Notes under the pieces: generated by a model
What the model was told of the DNA's origin: nothing
The model's input: the letters and a program-made list of their open reading frames with translations, nothing else
The model's database searches: none
Position numbers and translations under genes: made by a program
Part shown: piece by piece, positions 39,209-48,324 of the stretch
Position numbering within the stretch: the stretch's first letter is position 1
How the letters are laid out: every line of letters starts with the position of its first letter
From: Micromonospora pallida
GTDB lineage: Bacteria; Actinomycetota; Actinomycetes; Mycobacteriales; Micromonosporaceae
Direction: 5' to 3'
Assembly (NCBI RefSeq): GCF_900090325.1
Contig: NZ_FMHW01000002.1
Location: 310,001 to 374,000 of the forward strand
Length of the DNA stretch: 64,000 nt

Positions 39209-39235
39209 GCTGTCCGCACGTCGACTGCGGACAGC
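39209..39235 (+). terminator. hairpin between the HEPN gene and imuA'
   Basis: GCTGTCCGCA (39209-39218) pairs exactly with TGCGGACAGC (39226-39235). It could attenuate, terminate or process the transcript before imuA'. Confidence 0.5.
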
Positions 39236-39323
39236 TGGCGCATGTCGTCGACGGGCGGCGCGACCGGGCACGCGGGATGTCGCCACACCACTGATCCAGA
39301 ACGACACGACGGGGGGCTTGCCC

Positions 39324-40064
39324 ATGGCGGGCCGGATGGTGCTCGGTTCCGCCGCGCTGACCGATCTGGTCCGGCCGGCCAGCGCGTCCGACCCGGCGGG
39401 CGTCCAGCGGGTGCTGCCGGTCCTGCCCGAACTCACCGGGCTGCTGCCCAACCGGGGCCTGCGCCGGGGCAGCACGGTCTCGGTCGCCGCCGGCCAGCCC
39501 CGCCGCAGCGGCGGGACGTCCCTGATGCTGGCGCTGCTCGCCGAGGCGTCCCGGGCCGGCTCCTGGTGCGCCGTGGTCGGGGTGCCGGCCTTCGGCGCGG
39601 TGGCGGCGGCCGAGGCCGGTATCGCGTTGGACCGGCTCGCCCTGGTGCCCCATCCCGGTCCGGAGTGGCCCACCGTCGTCGCCGCCCTGATCGACGGGGT
39701 CGACGTGGTGGTCGCCGCGGTCCCCGCCACGGTCTCCGCCTCGGTCGCCAGCCGGCTGGCCGCCCGCGCCCGGCAGCGCGGCAGCGTCCTCGTCCCGTAC
39801 GGCCGGTGGGCGGGGGCCGACGTCACGTTGCAGGTGGTCCGGGGAACCTGGGAGGGGATCGGGCCGGGACGGGGCCGGCTCCGCCGGCGTGAGGTGACCG
39901 TCTCCGCGCGGGGCCGGGGCGCAGCGGCCCGGCCGAAGGAAATCACCGTGTGGCTTCCCGGTGACGGCCGTACCCGGGTCGTCCCCCGGTCCGCGACCGG
40001 CCGGCCGACCGCGCCCGCCGTGGCACCGCGACGGGGCCCGTTGACCCTGGTCGGTTCGGCGTGA
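39324..40064 (+). CDS. imuA': ImuA' RecA-like mutasome protein
   Basis: 246 aa, distantly RecA-like. GLLPNRGLRRGSTVSVAAGQ and the following GGTSLMLALLAEASRAG form a degenerate nucleotide-loop region; the rest is alpha/beta with WCAVVGVPAFGAVAAAEAG and DGVDVVVAAVP. It lacks a full Walker A. In mycobacteria ImuA' links ImuB and DnaE2 in the SOS mutasome. ATG at 39324 has G6 at 7 nt. It overlaps imuB by 4 nt (GTGA). Confidence 0.85.
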   Translation: MAGRMVLGSAALTDLVRPASASDPAGVQRVLPVLPELTGLLPNRGLRRGSTVSVAAGQPRRSGGTSLMLALLAEASRAGSWCAVVGVPAFGAVAAAEAGIALDRLALVPHPGPEWPTVVAALIDGVDVVVAAVPATVSASVASRLAARARQRGSVLVPYGRWAGADVTLQVVRGTWEGIGPGRGRLRRREVTVSARGRGAAARPKEITVWLPGDGRTRVVPRSATGRPTAPAVAPRRGPLTLVGSA

Positions 40065-41908
40065 CCCCAGCCTCCCCGCCAGCGCGTGCCGTGGACTCGC
40101 CGACTCGCGTCGCCCGGACCCTGCTGCTCTGGTGCCCGGACTGGCCGGTGATCGCCGCCGAGATCGTCGAGGGGGTGCCCGCCACCGGGGCGGTCGCCAT
40201 CCTGCACGCCAACCGGGTGGTCGCCTGCTCGGAACGCGCCCGTGCCGATGGCGTCCGGCGCGGCCTGCGCAGACGGGAGGCACAGGGTCGCTGTCCGGGG
40301 CTGACCGTGGTCGAGTACGACCCGTCGCGGGACGCCCGCGCGTTCGAGCCGGTGGTCGCCGCCGTGGAGGACCTGGTCGCCGGGGTGGAGGTGATCCGGC
40401 CCGGAGCCTGTGCGGTGGCTGCCCGGGGTCCGGCCCGGTATTTCGGCGGTGAGGAGGCGGCGGCCGAGCGGATCATCGAACATGTCGCCCAGACATGCGC
40501 GGTGGAGAGTCAGATCGGCATCGCCGACGGGACCTTCGCCGCCGGACTCGCCGCACGTACCGGACAGGTCGTGGCGCCCGGCGGCACCCCGGAGTTCCTC
40601 GCCGCCCTGCCGATCGAGGCGCTCGGCCGGCCGGCCCTGGCCGACCTGCTGCGCCGGCTCGGCATCCGGACGCTGGGCGACTTCGCCGCGCTCCCCGCCG
40701 GGGACGTGCTGGCCCGGTTCGGCTTCGACGCGGCGCTGGCCCACCGCCTCGCCGCCGGGCGGGACCACCGCCCGCTGGCCGTCCGGCAACCCCCGGCCGA
40801 CCTGACCGTCAGCACCGACTACGACGAGCCGCTCGACCGGGTCGACGCCGCCGCGTTCGCCGCCCGGGCGCTGGCCGAGCGGCTGCACGACCGGCTGACC
40901 GCGCACGGTCTGGCCTGCACCCGGCTCGGGGTCGAGGCGGTCACCGCGCACGGTCAGGAACTGCACCGGGTCTGGCGGCACGACGGGCTGCTCACCGCCA
41001 CGGCCATCGCCGACCGGCTGCGTTGGCAACTGGACGGCTGGCTCTCCGGTGGGGCCGCCCGGCCGGGCCGCCCCACCGCCGGGATCATCCGGTTGCGGCT
41101 GGTGCCGGACGGGGTGCTCGCCCAGGTCGGGTTGCAGCCCGGTCTCTGGGGCGGCACCGGCGAGGAACGCGAGCGGGCACACCGGGCGTTGAGCCGCGTG
41201 CAGGGCCTGCTCGGCCCGGAGTCGGTGGTGACCGCGGTGCTCGGCGGCGGACGTTCCCCGACCGACCAGGTCCACCTGGTGCCGTGGGGGGACGAGCGCC
41301 TTCCCGCGCGTCCCGGCGACCCGACCTGGCCCGCCGCCGACCATCCGACGGGTTCCGGTCCTGGCGACCCGGCCGGGCCCGCCGCCGGCCATCCGACGGG
41401 TTCCGGTTCCGGCGACCCGACCTGGCCCGTCGCCGAACGTCCGACGGGTTCCAGTCCCGACGGGGCGATCGGCCAGGTCGGCGTGCCGGCCGGTCAGTCG
41501 GGACGGGGATCGGGCTCGGGTGGCTGGTCGAAGGGCCACCGGGCGCGCCCGGGAGGCGCAACCCCGACGCGTCCCGAGCTGCCGCCGTGGCCGGGCCGGC
41601 TGCCACCACCCGCGCCGGCCGTGGTGCTGCCCGCCCCGCTCGCCGCGACCGTGCACGACGCCACCGGCGAGCCGGTCGGGGTCAGCGCCCGGCTCCAACT
41701 CACCGCCGCGCCGGCCCGGGTGGCCGTCGGCTCCGCCCCGCCGGTGGAGATCGTCGGCTGGGCCGGGCCGTGGCCGGTCGACGAACGATGGTGGGCCCCG
41801 GCCGAGGCCCGGCGGGCGGCCCGCTTCCAGTTCCTCCTCGCCGACGGTGCCGCCCTGCTGGTGGCGGTCGAGGCCGGCCAGTGGCTGGTGGAGGCGATCT
41901 ATGACTGA
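40061..41908 (+). CDS. imuB: ImuB, catalytically degenerate Y-family polymerase
   Basis: 615 aa. Y-family fold, but the palm acidic residues are lost: the opening reads LLLWCPDWPV instead of the D-x-D motif, and the usual S-x-D-E-A reads GACAVAARGPARYFG. This is as expected for ImuB, which acts as a clamp-binding hub bringing DnaE2 to lesions. The little-finger region and a long C-terminal tail follow; the tail contains three 16-aa repeats (48-bp units). It overlaps imuA' and is followed 99 nt later by dnaE2. Confidence 0.9.
   Translation: MTPASPPARAVDSPTRVARTLLLWCPDWPVIAAEIVEGVPATGAVAILHANRVVACSERARADGVRRGLRRREAQGRCPGLTVVEYDPSRDARAFEPVVAAVEDLVAGVEVIRPGACAVAARGPARYFGGEEAAAERIIEHVAQTCAVESQIGIADGTFAAGLAARTGQVVAPGGTPEFLAALPIEALGRPALADLLRRLGIRTLGDFAALPAGDVLARFGFDAALAHRLAAGRDHRPLAVRQPPADLTVSTDYDEPLDRVDAAAFAARALAERLHDRLTAHGLACTRLGVEAVTAHGQELHRVWRHDGLLTATAIADRLRWQLDGWLSGGAARPGRPTAGIIRLRLVPDGVLAQVGLQPGLWGGTGEERERAHRALSRVQGLLGPESVVTAVLGGGRSPTDQVHLVPWGDERLPARPGDPTWPAADHPTGSGPGDPAGPAAGHPTGSGSGDPTWPVAERPTGSSPDGAIGQVGVPAGQSGRGSGSGGWSKGHRARPGGATPTRPELPPWPGRLPPPAPAVVLPAPLAATVHDATGEPVGVSARLQLTAAPARVAVGSAPPVEIVGWAGPWPVDERWWAPAEARRAARFQFLLADGAALLVAVEAGQWLVEAIYD
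41315..41458 (+). repeat. three 48-bp in-frame repeats in imuB
   Basis: Units at 41315, 41363 and 41411 encode GDPTWPAADHPTGSGP-like 16-mers. They lie in the flexible C-terminal part and keep the reading frame. Confidence 0.9.
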
Positions 41909-42007
41909 TCGGAAAGTAGATCGTGGCGGGTTCGTGCCCCGGGAAGGGCCGGCGCCCACCACGATCGGGGGCGGCGGCCCTCACCTCCCGACGGGGAGCG
42001 GGGCGCG

Positions 42008-45000
42008 GTGAGCTTCCACAACCCGAAGCTGCCCTGGTCGGAGCTGGAGCGAGTGCCCTCCGGGCGGCCCGCCGGCGTCGGCCGTTCGGGGGAGCGGCAC
42101 CTGCACGTGGTGGACCCCCTCGCGGTCGACGGCGACGGCGGGGACGCCCCGGCCTGGACCCGGAAACGCCCGTACTACGAGGCACCCGAGCTGCCCCGCC
42201 CCGACGGCGTGGTGCCGTACGCGGAGCTGCACGCGCACACCAACTTCAGCTTCCTCGACGGGGCCAGCCACCCGGAGGAGCTGGCCGAGGAGGCGGCCCG
42301 GCTCGGGCTCACCGCGCTCGCCGTCACCGACCACGACGGCTTCTACGGGGTGGTCCGCTTCGCCGAGGCGGCCCGTGCCCTGCGGCTGCCCACCGTCGTC
42401 GGCGCGGAACTCTCCCTCGGCCTGCCCGCCCCGCAGAACGGTGAACCGGACCCGCTTGGTGCGCACCTGCTGCTGCTCGCGCACGGCCCTGAGGGGTACG
42501 CCCGGCTTGCCACCACCATCTCCCGGGCCCAGCTACGCGGCGGCGAGAAGGGCCGCCCGGACTACGGCGGGCTGGAGCAGGTCGCCGACGAACTGCGCGA
42601 CCACGTGCTGGTACTCACCGGCTGCCGCAAGGGGCACGTGCCGGCGGCCCTGCTCACCGAAGGTGTCGACGCCGCCGCCCGGGAGCTGGACCGGCTGACC
42701 GCCCTGTTCGGCGCGGACACGGTCGCGGTGGAGCTGACCGACCACGGGCACCCGGTCGACGCCGACCGTAACGACGCCCTCGCCGAGCTGGCCGCCGCCG
42801 CCGGCCTGCCCACGGTGGCCACCAACAACGTGCACTACGCGACGCCCGGCCGGCGCCGGCTGGCCACCGCGCTCGCCGCCGTACGGGCCCGGCGCAGCCT
42901 GGACGAGATCGACGGCTGGCTGCCCGCCGCCGGCACCGCGCACCTGCGCAGTGGGGCCGAGATGGCCGCCCGGTTCGCCGGGTACCCGGGTGCGGTGGCC
43001 CGGGCCGCCGAGTTCGGCCGGGAACTCGCCTTCGACCTGCACCTCGTCGCGCCGAAGCTGCCGGCGTACCCGGTGCCGGCCGGGCACACCGAGATGAGCT
43101 GGCTGCGGCACCTCACCGAGCAGGGCGCGCGGGAACGCTACGGGCCGCGCGCGGCACACCCCGAGGCGTACGCGCAACTCGACCACGAGCTGGACATGGT
43201 CGAGAAGCTCGGCTTCCCCGGCTACTTCCTGGTGGTCTACGACATCGTCACGTTCTGCCGGGAGCAGGACATCTACTGCCAGGGCCGGGGCTCGGCGGCC
43301 AACTCGGCGGTCTGCTACGCGCTGCGGATCACCAACGTGGACGCCGTCCGGCACCGGCTGCTCTTCGAACGTTTCCTCGCCCCCGAACGCGACGGCCCGC
43401 CCGACATCGACGTGGACATCGAGTCCGACCGCCGGGAGGAGGTCATCCAGCACGTCTACACCCGGTACGGCCGGGAGCACACCGCCCAGGTCGCCAACGT
43501 CATCTCGTACCGGCCCCGGTCGGCGGTGCGGGACGTGGCGAAGGCGTTCGGCTTCTCCCCGGGCCAGCAGGACGCCTGGAGCAAGCAGATCGACCGGTGG
43601 GGCGCGGTCGCCGCCGTCGACGCCGAGGGCATCCCCGAGCAGGTGGTGGCGTACGCCAACGAACTCCAGACCTTCCCCCGGCACCTCGGCATCCACTCCG
43701 GCGGCATGGTGATCTGCGACCGCCCGGTGATCGAGGTCTGCCCGGTGGAGTGGGGGCGGATGCCCGGCCGCAGCGTCCTCCAGTGGGACAAGGACGACTG
43801 CGCGGCGGTCGGCCTGGTCAAGTTCGACCTGCTCGGCCTCGGCATGCTGTCGGCCCTGCACTACGGGTACGACATGATCGGCATGAGCCTGGACCTGGGC
43901 GACATGTCGCTGGACGACCCCGAGGTGTACGACATGCTCTGCCGGGCCGACTCGGTCGGAGTGTTCCAGGTGGAGAGCCGCGCCCAGATGGCCACCCTGC
44001 CGAGGCTGAAACCCCGCTGCTTCTACGACCTGGTGGTCGAGGTGGCGCTGATCCGGCCCGGCCCGATCCAGGGCGGCTCGGTGCACCCGTACATCCGGCG
44101 CAAGAACGGCCACGAGCCGGTGACCTATCCGCACCCGCTGATGCGCAACGCGCTGGAGAAGACCCTCGGCGTACCGCTGTTCCAGGAGCAGCTCATGCAG
44201 CTCGCCATCGACCTGGCCGGCTTCGACGCGGCCGAGGCCGACCAGTTGCGCCGGGCGATGGGGGCGAAACGGTCGGCGGAACGGATGGCCCGGATCGCCG
44301 AGCGGCTCTACGCCGGCATGGCCGAGCGCGGCATCACCGGCGAGCTGGCCGAGGACGTCTATCGCAAGCTCTCCGCCTTCGCCAGCTACGGCTTCCCGGA
44401 GAGTCACGCGATGAGCTTCGCCTACCTGGTGTACGCCAGCTCCTGGCTCAAGCGCTACCACCCGGCCCCGTTCCTGGCCGCGCTGCTCAACGCCCAGCCG
44501 ATGGGCTTCTACTCGCCGCAGACCCTGGTCGAGGACGCCCGCCGGCACGGTGTCGAGGTGCGCCGCCCGGACGTCAACGCCAGCGGCGCGAAGGCCACCC
44601 TGGAGTCCACCCCGGGCACCCGGTGGGGGAGCGGGCCGGGGGAGCCCCCGCACGCCTGGGGGCTGGGCGGCCCGGCCGTCCGGCTGGGGCTGTCGGGTGT
44701 GCGTACCCTCGGCGACGGGGTGGCCGAGCGGATCGAGGCCGAACGGGCGGCGCACGGGGCGTACCGGGACATGCCGGATCTGGCCCGGCGGGTCGGTCTC
44801 ACCGCCGCGCAGCTCGAGGCCCTGGCCACCGCGGACGCCTTTGCCTGCTTCGGGTTGACCCGGCGGGAGGCGCTCTGGGCGGCCGGCGCGGCGGCTCAGG
44901 ACCGGCCCGGCCGGCTGCTCGGCACGGTGACCGGCGTGACCGCGCCCACCCTGCCCGGGATGGACGCGGTGGACCGGCTGGTCGCCGACGTCTGGGCGAC

Positions 45001-45373
45001 CGGTCTCTCCCCGGAGAGCCACCCGGCCCGCTTCCTCCGGGACCGGCTGGACGCGCTCGGCGCGGTGCCGATCGCCCGGCTCGGCCGGGTCGAACCCGGT
45101 CGGCGGATCCGGGTCGGCGGCATCGTCACCCACCGGCAGCGTCCCGCCACGGCCGGCGGGGTCACCTTCCTCAACCTCGAGGACGAGACCGGCATGCTGA
45201 ACGTGAGCTGCTCACCGGGCCTCTGGCAGCGCTACCGGCGGGTGGCGAAGACGAGCAGCGCCCTGGTGGTCCGGGGCATCCTGCACCGGCACGAGGGCGT
45301 CACCAGCCTCACCGCCGACCGCCTCGACCCGATCGACGCTCCGGTCACCCCCACCTCCCGCGACTTCCGCTGA
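42008..45373 (+). CDS. dnaE2: error-prone DNA polymerase DnaE2
   Basis: 1121 aa C-family replicative-type polymerase used for damage-induced mutagenesis. N-terminal PHP domain (YAELHAHTNFSFLDGASHPE, TDHDGFYGV); palm residues in FLAPERDGPPDIDVDIESDR and SRAQMATLPRLKPR; the OB domain is near the C-terminus (VGGIVTHRQRP). GTG at 42008 (VSFHNPKLPWSELERV) follows GGGGAGC. With imuA' and imuB it completes the mutasome controlled by the LexA box 3.6 kb upstream. Confidence 0.96.
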   Translation: MSFHNPKLPWSELERVPSGRPAGVGRSGERHLHVVDPLAVDGDGGDAPAWTRKRPYYEAPELPRPDGVVPYAELHAHTNFSFLDGASHPEELAEEAARLGLTALAVTDHDGFYGVVRFAEAARALRLPTVVGAELSLGLPAPQNGEPDPLGAHLLLLAHGPEGYARLATTISRAQLRGGEKGRPDYGGLEQVADELRDHVLVLTGCRKGHVPAALLTEGVDAAARELDRLTALFGADTVAVELTDHGHPVDADRNDALAELAAAAGLPTVATNNVHYATPGRRRLATALAAVRARRSLDEIDGWLPAAGTAHLRSGAEMAARFAGYPGAVARAAEFGRELAFDLHLVAPKLPAYPVPAGHTEMSWLRHLTEQGARERYGPRAAHPEAYAQLDHELDMVEKLGFPGYFLVVYDIVTFCREQDIYCQGRGSAANSAVCYALRITNVDAVRHRLLFERFLAPERDGPPDIDVDIESDRREEVIQHVYTRYGREHTAQVANVISYRPRSAVRDVAKAFGFSPGQQDAWSKQIDRWGAVAAVDAEGIPEQVVAYANELQTFPRHLGIHSGGMVICDRPVIEVCPVEWGRMPGRSVLQWDKDDCAAVGLVKFDLLGLGMLSALHYGYDMIGMSLDLGDMSLDDPEVYDMLCRADSVGVFQVESRAQMATLPRLKPRCFYDLVVEVALIRPGPIQGGSVHPYIRRKNGHEPVTYPHPLMRNALEKTLGVPLFQEQLMQLAIDLAGFDAAEADQLRRAMGAKRSAERMARIAERLYAGMAERGITGELAEDVYRKLSAFASYGFPESHAMSFAYLVYASSWLKRYHPAPFLAALLNAQPMGFYSPQTLVEDARRHGVEVRRPDVNASGAKATLESTPGTRWGSGPGEPPHAWGLGGPAVRLGLSGVRTLGDGVAERIEAERAAHGAYRDMPDLARRVGLTAAQLEALATADAFACFGLTRREALWAAGAAAQDRPGRLLGTVTGVTAPTLPGMDAVDRLVADVWATGLSPESHPARFLRDRLDALGAVPIARLGRVEPGRRIRVGGIVTHRQRPATAGGVTFLNLEDETGMLNVSCSPGLWQRYRRVAKTSSALVVRGILHRHEGVTSLTADRLDPIDAPVTPTSRDFR

Positions 45374-45454
45374 CCCACCTGATCGGCCCGGATGCGGCAG
45401 GGTTCGGCTTGCCGGGATTCGTGGCAGATCAGCTGCACGACACGCCGATCCCAG

Positions 45455-45508
45455 TACAGCGCAGCCGCACACTGATCTCGGTGCAGCGCAGCCACACACC
45501 GAACAGGC
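45455..45508. repeat. two 27-bp tandem repeats downstream of dnaE2
   Basis: 45455-45481 and 45482-45508 share (T)(A/G)CAGCGCAGCC(G/A)CACAC(T/C)GA. They lie in the 164-bp gap between the convergent dnaE2 and MFS genes. Confidence 0.7.
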
Positions 45509-45537
45509 GACACAACACACCGGGATCCCACCTCGGC

Positions 45538-46806
45538 TCAGGCGGTGACCGTTGCCGGGTCCTGCTGCCGTTGGTCTGATGGCGGTCGACCCATGGTGCG
45601 CCAGGGTCCTCCGAGCAGCGGCGTCAGGACGACGAGGAAGTAGCCGACGCCCACGGTGACGAGGATGGCGGTGGTGCCGACGTGGTCGCTGGCGAAGCCG
45701 GCGCTGAGCGCGCCGAGGGGGATGGCGGCCCAGGCGGCGGCGCCGATGACGCCGTAGACGCGGGCGCGCATGTGCGCCGGCACGCGTTCGAGTTTGACAG
45801 CGCCGATGAGCGGGTTGATGGCCCCGGCAGCGAGTCCGGCGATCGCGAAGACGGCCGCCTGCACGGGGAGGGGAAACCCGGCTGCCAGGCTCCAGAACGG
45901 TGGTGCCCCGCCCACGGCGAAGGCGGTGACGAAGGTGGCCCGTCGGGGCAGCCGGTGTCCGATGGCGCTGAACGCCAGGGAACCGACCAGGGCGCCGCCG
46001 CCCATGGTGCCGACCAGCAGGCCGAGGGCGGCCGCGCCGCCGAGTTCCCGTTGGGCGACCACCGGCAGCAGGACGTTGGACTTGGTGGCATCGAAGAAGT
46101 TGGTGACCAGCACGAGAAGGACCAGCGCGCGCAGCAGTGGTTCGGTGAGCAGGAAGCGTACGCCGGCGGCGAAGTCGTGCCAGTAGTTGCCGCCGTCGTC
46201 GGCGGTTCGTTCGGCCGGGCGTAGGGACGCCGAGACCAGGGCGGCGACGACGGCGGCGGAGACGGCGAACGTGGCGGCGTCGATGGCCAGCACGGTCAGC
46301 GATCCCAGCGCCGCGACCAGCAGGCCGGCGACCGGGGCGCCGATGAGGCGGGCGGCGCGTTCGGTTGCCTCGTACCAGCCGATCGCTCGTTCGAGTGGCA
46401 CGCCGGCCGCCGTGGCCGCCTCCGGCAGCAGCGCGTTGCGGGCTGTCTGGCCGGGGGTGTCGAGCAGTCCACTGGCGAACACCAGGACCAGCAGGGCCCA
46501 GAACGGCAGTCCGACGGTGGCGTCGAGCAGCGGAACAGCCCCGATGGTGACGCCGGACACCAGGTCGGCCATGATGCTGGCGCGGCGGTAGCCGATCCGG
46601 TCCACGACCACTCCGCCGAGGGCGCCACCGAGCACGATCGGCGCGGTGGCGACTGCCCCGGTGATGCCGGTGGCGGCCGCGGAGCCGGTTTCGGCCAGTA
46701 CGTAGAGCGGCAACGCGATGATGGTCAACATGTTGCCGGTCAGCGAGATGACGTGACCGATCAGCAAGCCCGCCAGTGGGCCGCGACGGCGTGGCGCGGC
46801 GCTCAC
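45538..46806 (-). CDS. MFS transporter
   Basis: 422 aa with twelve predicted helices (e.g. LAGLLIGHVISLTGNMLTII, VLGGALGGVVVDRIGYRRAS, VFASGLLDTPGQTARNALLP, AFSAIGHRLPRRATFVTAFA). It resembles the tetracycline/enterobactin-exporter-like MFS group often paired with ArsR-type regulators. GTG at 46806 overlaps the regulator stop by 4 nt (GTGA), so it is translated from the same message. Drug or metabolite export is likely; substrate unknown. Confidence 0.88.
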   Translation of the reverse strand: MSAAPRRRGPLAGLLIGHVISLTGNMLTIIALPLYVLAETGSAAATGITGAVATAPIVLGGALGGVVVDRIGYRRASIMADLVSGVTIGAVPLLDATVGLPFWALLVLVFASGLLDTPGQTARNALLPEAATAAGVPLERAIGWYEATERAARLIGAPVAGLLVAALGSLTVLAIDAATFAVSAAVVAALVSASLRPAERTADDGGNYWHDFAAGVRFLLTEPLLRALVLLVLVTNFFDATKSNVLLPVVAQRELGGAAALGLLVGTMGGGALVGSLAFSAIGHRLPRRATFVTAFAVGGAPPFWSLAAGFPLPVQAAVFAIAGLAAGAINPLIGAVKLERVPAHMRARVYGVIGAAAWAAIPLGALSAGFASDHVGTTAILVTVGVGYFLVVLTPLLGGPWRTMGRPPSDQRQQDPATVTA

Positions 46807-47378
46807 CGCGGCCACCGGAACGCGTGGTAGATCAGCGCGACCCGTTCTGCGCCGGGGCGTTCCGGATCGCTGCGGGCTGTCCAGCGGGCGGCCAGCGCCT
46901 CCAGGTCGGCGCGCAGCTCCAGCAGTTCGTCGCTGGTCAGGTGCAGCAGGTTGTCGCTGTTGGCGGTGCCTCTGACCCAGTGCGGCTCGAGGGTGGCCTC
47001 GGCGTCCAGATAGGCCTGCAACCGGTCGGCGTAGCGCTGCAGGACAGCGCGGCGCAGCAGGTCCGAGGCGGCCTTGCGCTCGGGGTCGTCGAGGACCTCG
47101 AACGGTTCCCACTCCGTGCGCGTATGCGCTGCCCGCCACCACCGCTCACGGCGACTACGCGCCAACTCCGGGGCTTCGACCACGAAGCCGTGCTCGGCGA
47201 GTTTGCCCAGGTGGTAGCTGACCGACCCGACCGCCTCGTCGACGAGGTCGCTGAGCATGCCGACCGTCTGCGGTCCATGCTCCCGAAGCTCACCGAGCAG
47301 CCGTAGTCGGGTCGGGTGGGCGAGGGCACGCATCGCCCGTGGGTCGGTCAGGTGCAGGGCCGAAGAAGACTCGGGCAT
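46803..47378 (-). CDS. ArsR-type winged-helix regulator
   Basis: 191 aa. The N-terminal wHTH reads RAMRALAHPTRLRLLGELRE, QTVGMLSDLVDEAVGSVSYH and LAEHGFVVEAPELAR. It lacks a Cys metal-binding motif in this domain, so it is not a classical metal sensor. A C-terminal helical region (RADLEALAARWTAR) may bind ligands or dimerise. The start at 47378 has a TAGCCT box 6 nt upstream and no Shine-Dalgarno, so it is leaderless. It heads an operon with the MFS exporter, and a palindromic site overlaps its promoter. Confidence 0.88.
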   Translation of the reverse strand: MPESSSALHLTDPRAMRALAHPTRLRLLGELREHGPQTVGMLSDLVDEAVGSVSYHLGKLAEHGFVVEAPELARSRRERWWRAAHTRTEWEPFEVLDDPERKAASDLLRRAVLQRYADRLQAYLDAEATLEPHWVRGTANSDNLLHLTSDELLELRADLEALAARWTARSDPERPGAERVALIYHAFRWPR

Positions 47379-47384
47379 GCCGAC

Positions 47385-47390
47385 AGGCTA
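47385..47390 (-). promoter_or_regulatory. leaderless -10 box for the ArsR-type gene
   Basis: TAGCCT on the minus strand, 6 nt before the ATG at 47378. Confidence 0.6.
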
Positions 47391-47428
47391 AACCAACAAG
47401 ACATGACGTACAAGAAGTCTTGTGGGTT
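47391..47428. promoter_or_regulatory. candidate ArsR-type operator
   Basis: Three ACAAGA/TCTTGT half-sites: AACCAACAAGAC (47391-47402), ACAAGAAGTCTTGT (47410-47423, itself a palindrome) and GTCTTGTGGGTT (47417-47428). The outer arms pair with one mismatch. The site abuts the -10 box, so binding would block the promoter. Confidence 0.6.
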
Positions 47429-48146
47429 AGGCGGCGACGGCGGCGAGGGCCGCGCCCGCGCTGCCCAACAGGCCGACCAGGACGATCCGGCGGAACACCA
47501 ACGGCGGGATCCGGTCGAACACCAGGTTCCCCAGCCACCAGCCGAGCGGCACGGCGGGCAGCGTCGCCAGGCTCAGCCGGAGCACCTCGCCGTCGATCCG
47601 GCCGGCCAGGGCGAACCCGGTCAGCGCGATCAGCCCGGCACCGGCGAAGACCGCCGCCAAGGTGGCCCGGAAGGTGCGCGGGTCGTACCCGAGGGAGTGG
47701 AAGACGGCGACCAGCGGCGGCCCGTTCGTGCCGGTGGCGGCGGTGAGCACCCCGACGAGGACGCCCACCGCGCCGATCCCGGCCCGGCCGGTGCGTAGCC
47801 GGACCCCGGACCAGACCAGCGCGACGCACCCGAGCACGACGACCGCGATGAGCACGCTGAGCAGGCGCTCCGGGAGGGTCACCAGGACCAGCAGACCGAT
47901 CGGCACACCGACCAGGGCGGTGGCGGTCAGCGCGCCGGTCACCCGCCACCGCACATGCCGGCGGTCCCGGGCGGTGGCGGCCACATTCAGCGCGATGTTG
48001 GTCAGCGCGGTCACCACCACCGCCGTGCGCGGGTCGATGACCATAGCCAACAGAGGTACGGTGACCAGGGCGAACCCGAAGCCACTCACCGACTGGGCGA
48101 AGGCGCCGAGCAGCACGATGCCGAAGGCGGCGATCAGCAGGAGCAC
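47427..48146 (-). CDS. TauE/SafE family membrane exporter
   Basis: 239 aa with seven to eight hydrophobic helices. Family marks are FAQSVSGFGFALVTVPLLAM near the start and TNGPPLVAVFHSLGYDPRTFRATLA mid-protein. Usual substrates are sulfite, sulfoacetate or other organosulfonates. GTG at 48146 gives the common length; the frame is open back to GTG 48311, but those 55 residues are Arg-rich and unlike the family. No clear ribosome site is seen at 48146, so the start is uncertain. Confidence 0.78.
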   Translation of the reverse strand: MLLLIAAFGIVLLGAFAQSVSGFGFALVTVPLLAMVIDPRTAVVVTALTNIALNVAATARDRRHVRWRVTGALTATALVGVPIGLLVLVTLPERLLSVLIAVVVLGCVALVWSGVRLRTGRAGIGAVGVLVGVLTAATGTNGPPLVAVFHSLGYDPRTFRATLAAVFAGAGLIALTGFALAGRIDGEVLRLSLATLPAVPLGWWLGNLVFDRIPPLVFRRIVLVGLLGSAGAALAAVAA

Positions 48147-48324
48147 CCGCAGAGCGTGACGTGTCGGCCGGCGCCGCCGCAACGCGCGCGGGGCCGGCGG
48201 GCCGGTCCAGCGGCGAAGAACACATCCGGCGGACGTTTCGGGGTCGACCCGGTGGAGAACTTGCCGACTGCTCTTGTGATCATGCTCGGAGCAGTAACCG
48301 TTTCGTCTCACATCAGGGGGATCG

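Noticed and set aside
38339..41962. Very long open frame (1207 codons) on the minus strand opposite HEPN, imuA' and imuB
   Set aside because: It is antisense to three recognised genes, has no family motifs and is Arg/Gly/Pro-rich. It is the usual shadow frame in very GC-rich DNA.
42533..45133. 866-codon minus-strand frame opposite dnaE2
   Set aside because: Antisense shadow; dnaE2 motifs fix the true strand.
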